NCBI GenBank assembly: GCA_910585075.1
Contig: CAJUED010000011.1
Location: 31,352-95,351 of the forward strand
Source: an uncultured Lachnospiraceae bacterium
GTDB taxonomy: Bacteria > Bacillota > Clostridia > Lachnospirales > Lachnospiraceae
DNA length: 64,000 nt
Direction: 5' to 3'
Part shown: positions 62,318 through 64,000 of the stretch, one piece after another
Position numbering within the stretch: position 1 is the stretch's first letter
Layout: every line of letters begins with the position of its first letter
The notes under the pieces: generated by a model
Told to the model about the DNA's origin: nothing
The model's input: the letters and a program-made list of their open reading frames with translations, nothing else
Databases searched by the model: none
Position numbers and translations under genes: made by a program

Positions 62318-64000
62318 TTAATCCAGTGAAATATGCGTTTTGCTAAGTTCTTCCAGCGCTTTTTTCCCCTCAATCACCTGATTTAACATAAGAACGTCCG
62401 CGCCGGACTGTCCCATAAAATAGTTAAGGCTCTCCCGCTTAACCGCCAGGAGAATATCATGAAAGGCTTTTTCCCTATCCGCCTTGCCGCCAAGCTGCGA
62501 CAGCTTCGTGTGGAATACTGCGGCAGCTTCCCGCTGTTCCTGCTCATCCGTAAACATACTGATGATGGCGGCCGGGCTGTAAGTGCCTTTCTCCAAATCC
62601 TCAAAGAGCTTTTCCGCCACCTTTCGAAACAGCTCCACGGTAAAGTCTCCGGGCGAAATATATTTTTTTATTTTGGGATAAAGAGCCGGTTCCTCCGCCA
62701 GCCATGTAAGCAGAAGTTTTTGAGGTTTCTTTTTATTTTCCTCAAGATCCGCTTTTTTCTGAATCCCTGATTTTGGACGCACCGCAGGGGCCGTCATGCC
62801 GGTCTGCGCTGCATAAGATATCACAAGTTTGCGTAAATTGTCAAATCCTATATGATATTTTTCCGCTACCGCTTCTATATAATTCTCACGCTCCACTTCC
62901 TCTGAAAAGCCGCAGAGCTTCCTTGCAATCTCCCGGTGAAATCCGGTTTTTGACTCAGGGTCTTTTAAATCATAATTTTTCTCCAGCATCCGCAGTTCAA
63001 AGAAAAAGCTGTTTTCCGCCTGTCTAAGCCGCTCCTTGAAGGCATCCTTCCCCAGATTTTTCATGAATTCGTCCGGATCTTTATAGGGCTCTAAGTTCAG
63101 AACTTTTCCGGTAAGCCCGGCCTCCTTTAAAATGCCGATGGCACGCAGCGCCGCGCTGACTCCCGCCCCGTCGCTGTCGTAGGCGAGAATCACTTCCTTT
63201 GCATACCGCCGCAGAAGATTGGCCTGTCCCGCCGTAAATGAGGTTCCAAGAGAAGCCACCGCCTGGGTAAATCCCGCCTGGTGCATGGCGATCACGTCCA
63301 TGTATCCCTCGCACAAAATGATATCGTTTGTCCGGGCCGTCCGGGCAAAATTCAGTCCGTACAGGTTCCGGCTTTTATCAAAAACCATGGTTTCCGGGGA
63401 ATTTAAATACTTGGGTTTTCCCTCCCCCATCACCCTGCCGCCAAAACCTATGACCCGGTGGTTGGTATCCTGAATGGGAAACATGACCCGGTTCCAAAAT
63501 TTATCATGCATCCCGAATTTCTCGTCAAAGGCTGCAAGACCTGCCTCCATGATCAGCTTGTCCTCGTAACCCTTATTCCGCAAGTACCTGGTGAGGTCGT
63601 CGCTGGTCACGTGGGCGAAACCCAGTCCAAACCGCTTGATGGTCTCATCCGACAGCTCCCGTTCCCTTAAATACCGGTAACCGGCCTGTCCTCTTTCACT
63701 GCGGAGCTGATAATAAAAGTATTTGGCCGCCTCCTTATTGACCTCCAAAAGCTTTGCCCGTCTGCTCTCATTTTTGCGGGCCTGCTGGCTGTAATCCGCC
63801 TCGGGAAGGCTGACCCCCGCCCGCTGGGCTAAAAACTGAATGGCTTCCTCAAAGGAATAATTTTCATATTCCATGACAAAAGTGAAAACATTTCCTCCCG
63901 CCCCGCAGCCAAAGCAATAATACATTTGTTTTACGCCGGAAACGGAAAAAGAAGGAGATTTCTCATTATGGAAAGGGCACAGTCCAAAATAATTGCTTCC
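62318..64000 (-). CDS. dnaG: DNA primase (partial, N-terminus beyond window)
   Basis: 560 residues of primase; the first codons lie beyond the right edge. The visible start GSNYFGLCPFHNEKSPSFSV and YYCFGCGAGGNVF give the CHC2 zinc ribbon (CxxH...CxxC). The TOPRIM catalytic domain has LCEGYMDVIAMHQAGF and AYDSDGAG. A C-terminal helicase-binding domain follows. It makes RNA primers at the fork. It heads the dnaG-rpoD-trmK series. Confidence 0.97.
   Translation of the reverse strand, partial: GSNYFGLCPFHNEKSPSFSVSGVKQMYYCFGCGAGGNVFTFVMEYENYSFEEAIQFLAQRAGVSLPEADYSQQARKNESRRAKLLEVNKEAAKYFYYQLRSERGQAGYRYLRERELSDETIKRFGLGFAHVTSDDLTRYLRNKGYEDKLIMEAGLAAFDEKFGMHDKFWNRVMFPIQDTNHRVIGFGGRVMGEGKPKYLNSPETMVFDKSRNLYGLNFARTARTNDIILCEGYMDVIAMHQAGFTQAVASLGTSFTAGQANLLRRYAKEVILAYDSDGAGVSAALRAIGILKEAGLTGKVLNLEPYKDPDEFMKNLGKDAFKERLRQAENSFFFELRMLEKNYDLKDPESKTGFHREIARKLCGFSEEVERENYIEAVAEKYHIGFDNLRKLVISYAAQTGMTAPAVRPKSGIQKKADLEENKKKPQKLLLTWLAEEPALYPKIKKYISPGDFTVELFRKVAEKLFEDLEKGTYSPAAIISMFTDEQEQREAAAVFHTKLSQLGGKADREKAFHDILLAVKRESLNYFMGQSGADVLMLNQVIEGKKALEELSKTHISLD

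Noticed and set aside
1..64000. tRNA genes, rRNA genes, insertion sequences, prophage or integrase
   Set aside because: I looked for the usual signatures and saw none; small or unusual tRNAs could be missed by eye.

Overview
This window is a chromosomal segment of a spore-forming Bacillota, most likely a Clostridia/Lachnospiraceae gut-type anaerobe. The evidence is a germination protease gene (gpr), a glmS ribozyme, a CIRCE-controlled groESL operon, Firmicutes-type LexA boxes at dinB, oxygen-independent HemZ, a FeoA-FeoB fusion, many YesM/YesN, AraC, VanRS-like and KdpDE-like regulators, and strong AGGAGG ribosome binding sites. The species cannot be named from sequence alone. I found no rRNA, tRNA, intact transposon or CRISPR array.

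Layout. 1-4447 (minus) holds a YesN-YesM two-component pair ahead of a sugar-binding lipoprotein cut by the window edge, and a LysR regulator. 4533-7706 holds a blaI-blaR1 pair behind a consensus promoter, followed by a wrecked MecA-type penicillin-binding protein pseudogene. 7804-10331 holds DNA-damage genes: an SRAP protein and a dinB operon with two LexA boxes. 10434-11503 holds an AraC-type regulator translationally coupled to a second-type clpP. 11663-22526 is housekeeping: hemZ, glmS with its ribozyme, a YerB-like lipoprotein, an MBL hydrolase, rel and groESL. 22780-26477 holds a degenerate GGDEF protein, an unknown basic protein and a GH25 lysozyme with a long acidic cytoplasmic tail. 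26641-31781 holds a histidine phosphatase, an orphan KdpDE-like pair and FeoAB.

31797-41136 is a metal, redox and efflux region: an ArsR regulator, a Zn/Cd-type P-ATPase with a separate HMA chaperone and a divergent second ArsR, an AraC regulator, a flavoprotein, a MATE pump, an NTF2-like protein, an old-yellow-enzyme-type oxidoreductase and a divergent HxlR regulator. 41145-46450 holds a two-component system with a MacB/FtsX-type ABC exporter. 46784-50417 is the accessory part: a DUF3990/DUF3791 ADP-ribosyltransferase-like toxin cassette, a DUF362 protein, and an AT-rich three-gene operon (DUF4869-like protein, minimal P-loop ATPase, TOPRIM-like protein). That operon is my best candidate for an undescribed system.

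50794-64000 holds a GH42 beta-galactosidase, a small conserved unknown protein, a VanRS-like pair overlapping gpr tail to tail, rpsT, a secreted trypsin-like protease, the RNase P RNA, a TGS-domain nucleoside kinase, trmK, the primary sigma factor rpoD and dnaG (cut by the right edge).

Coordinates are start-codon-corrected where a ribosome binding site decided the start. Family names come from recognising motifs, not from database searches.
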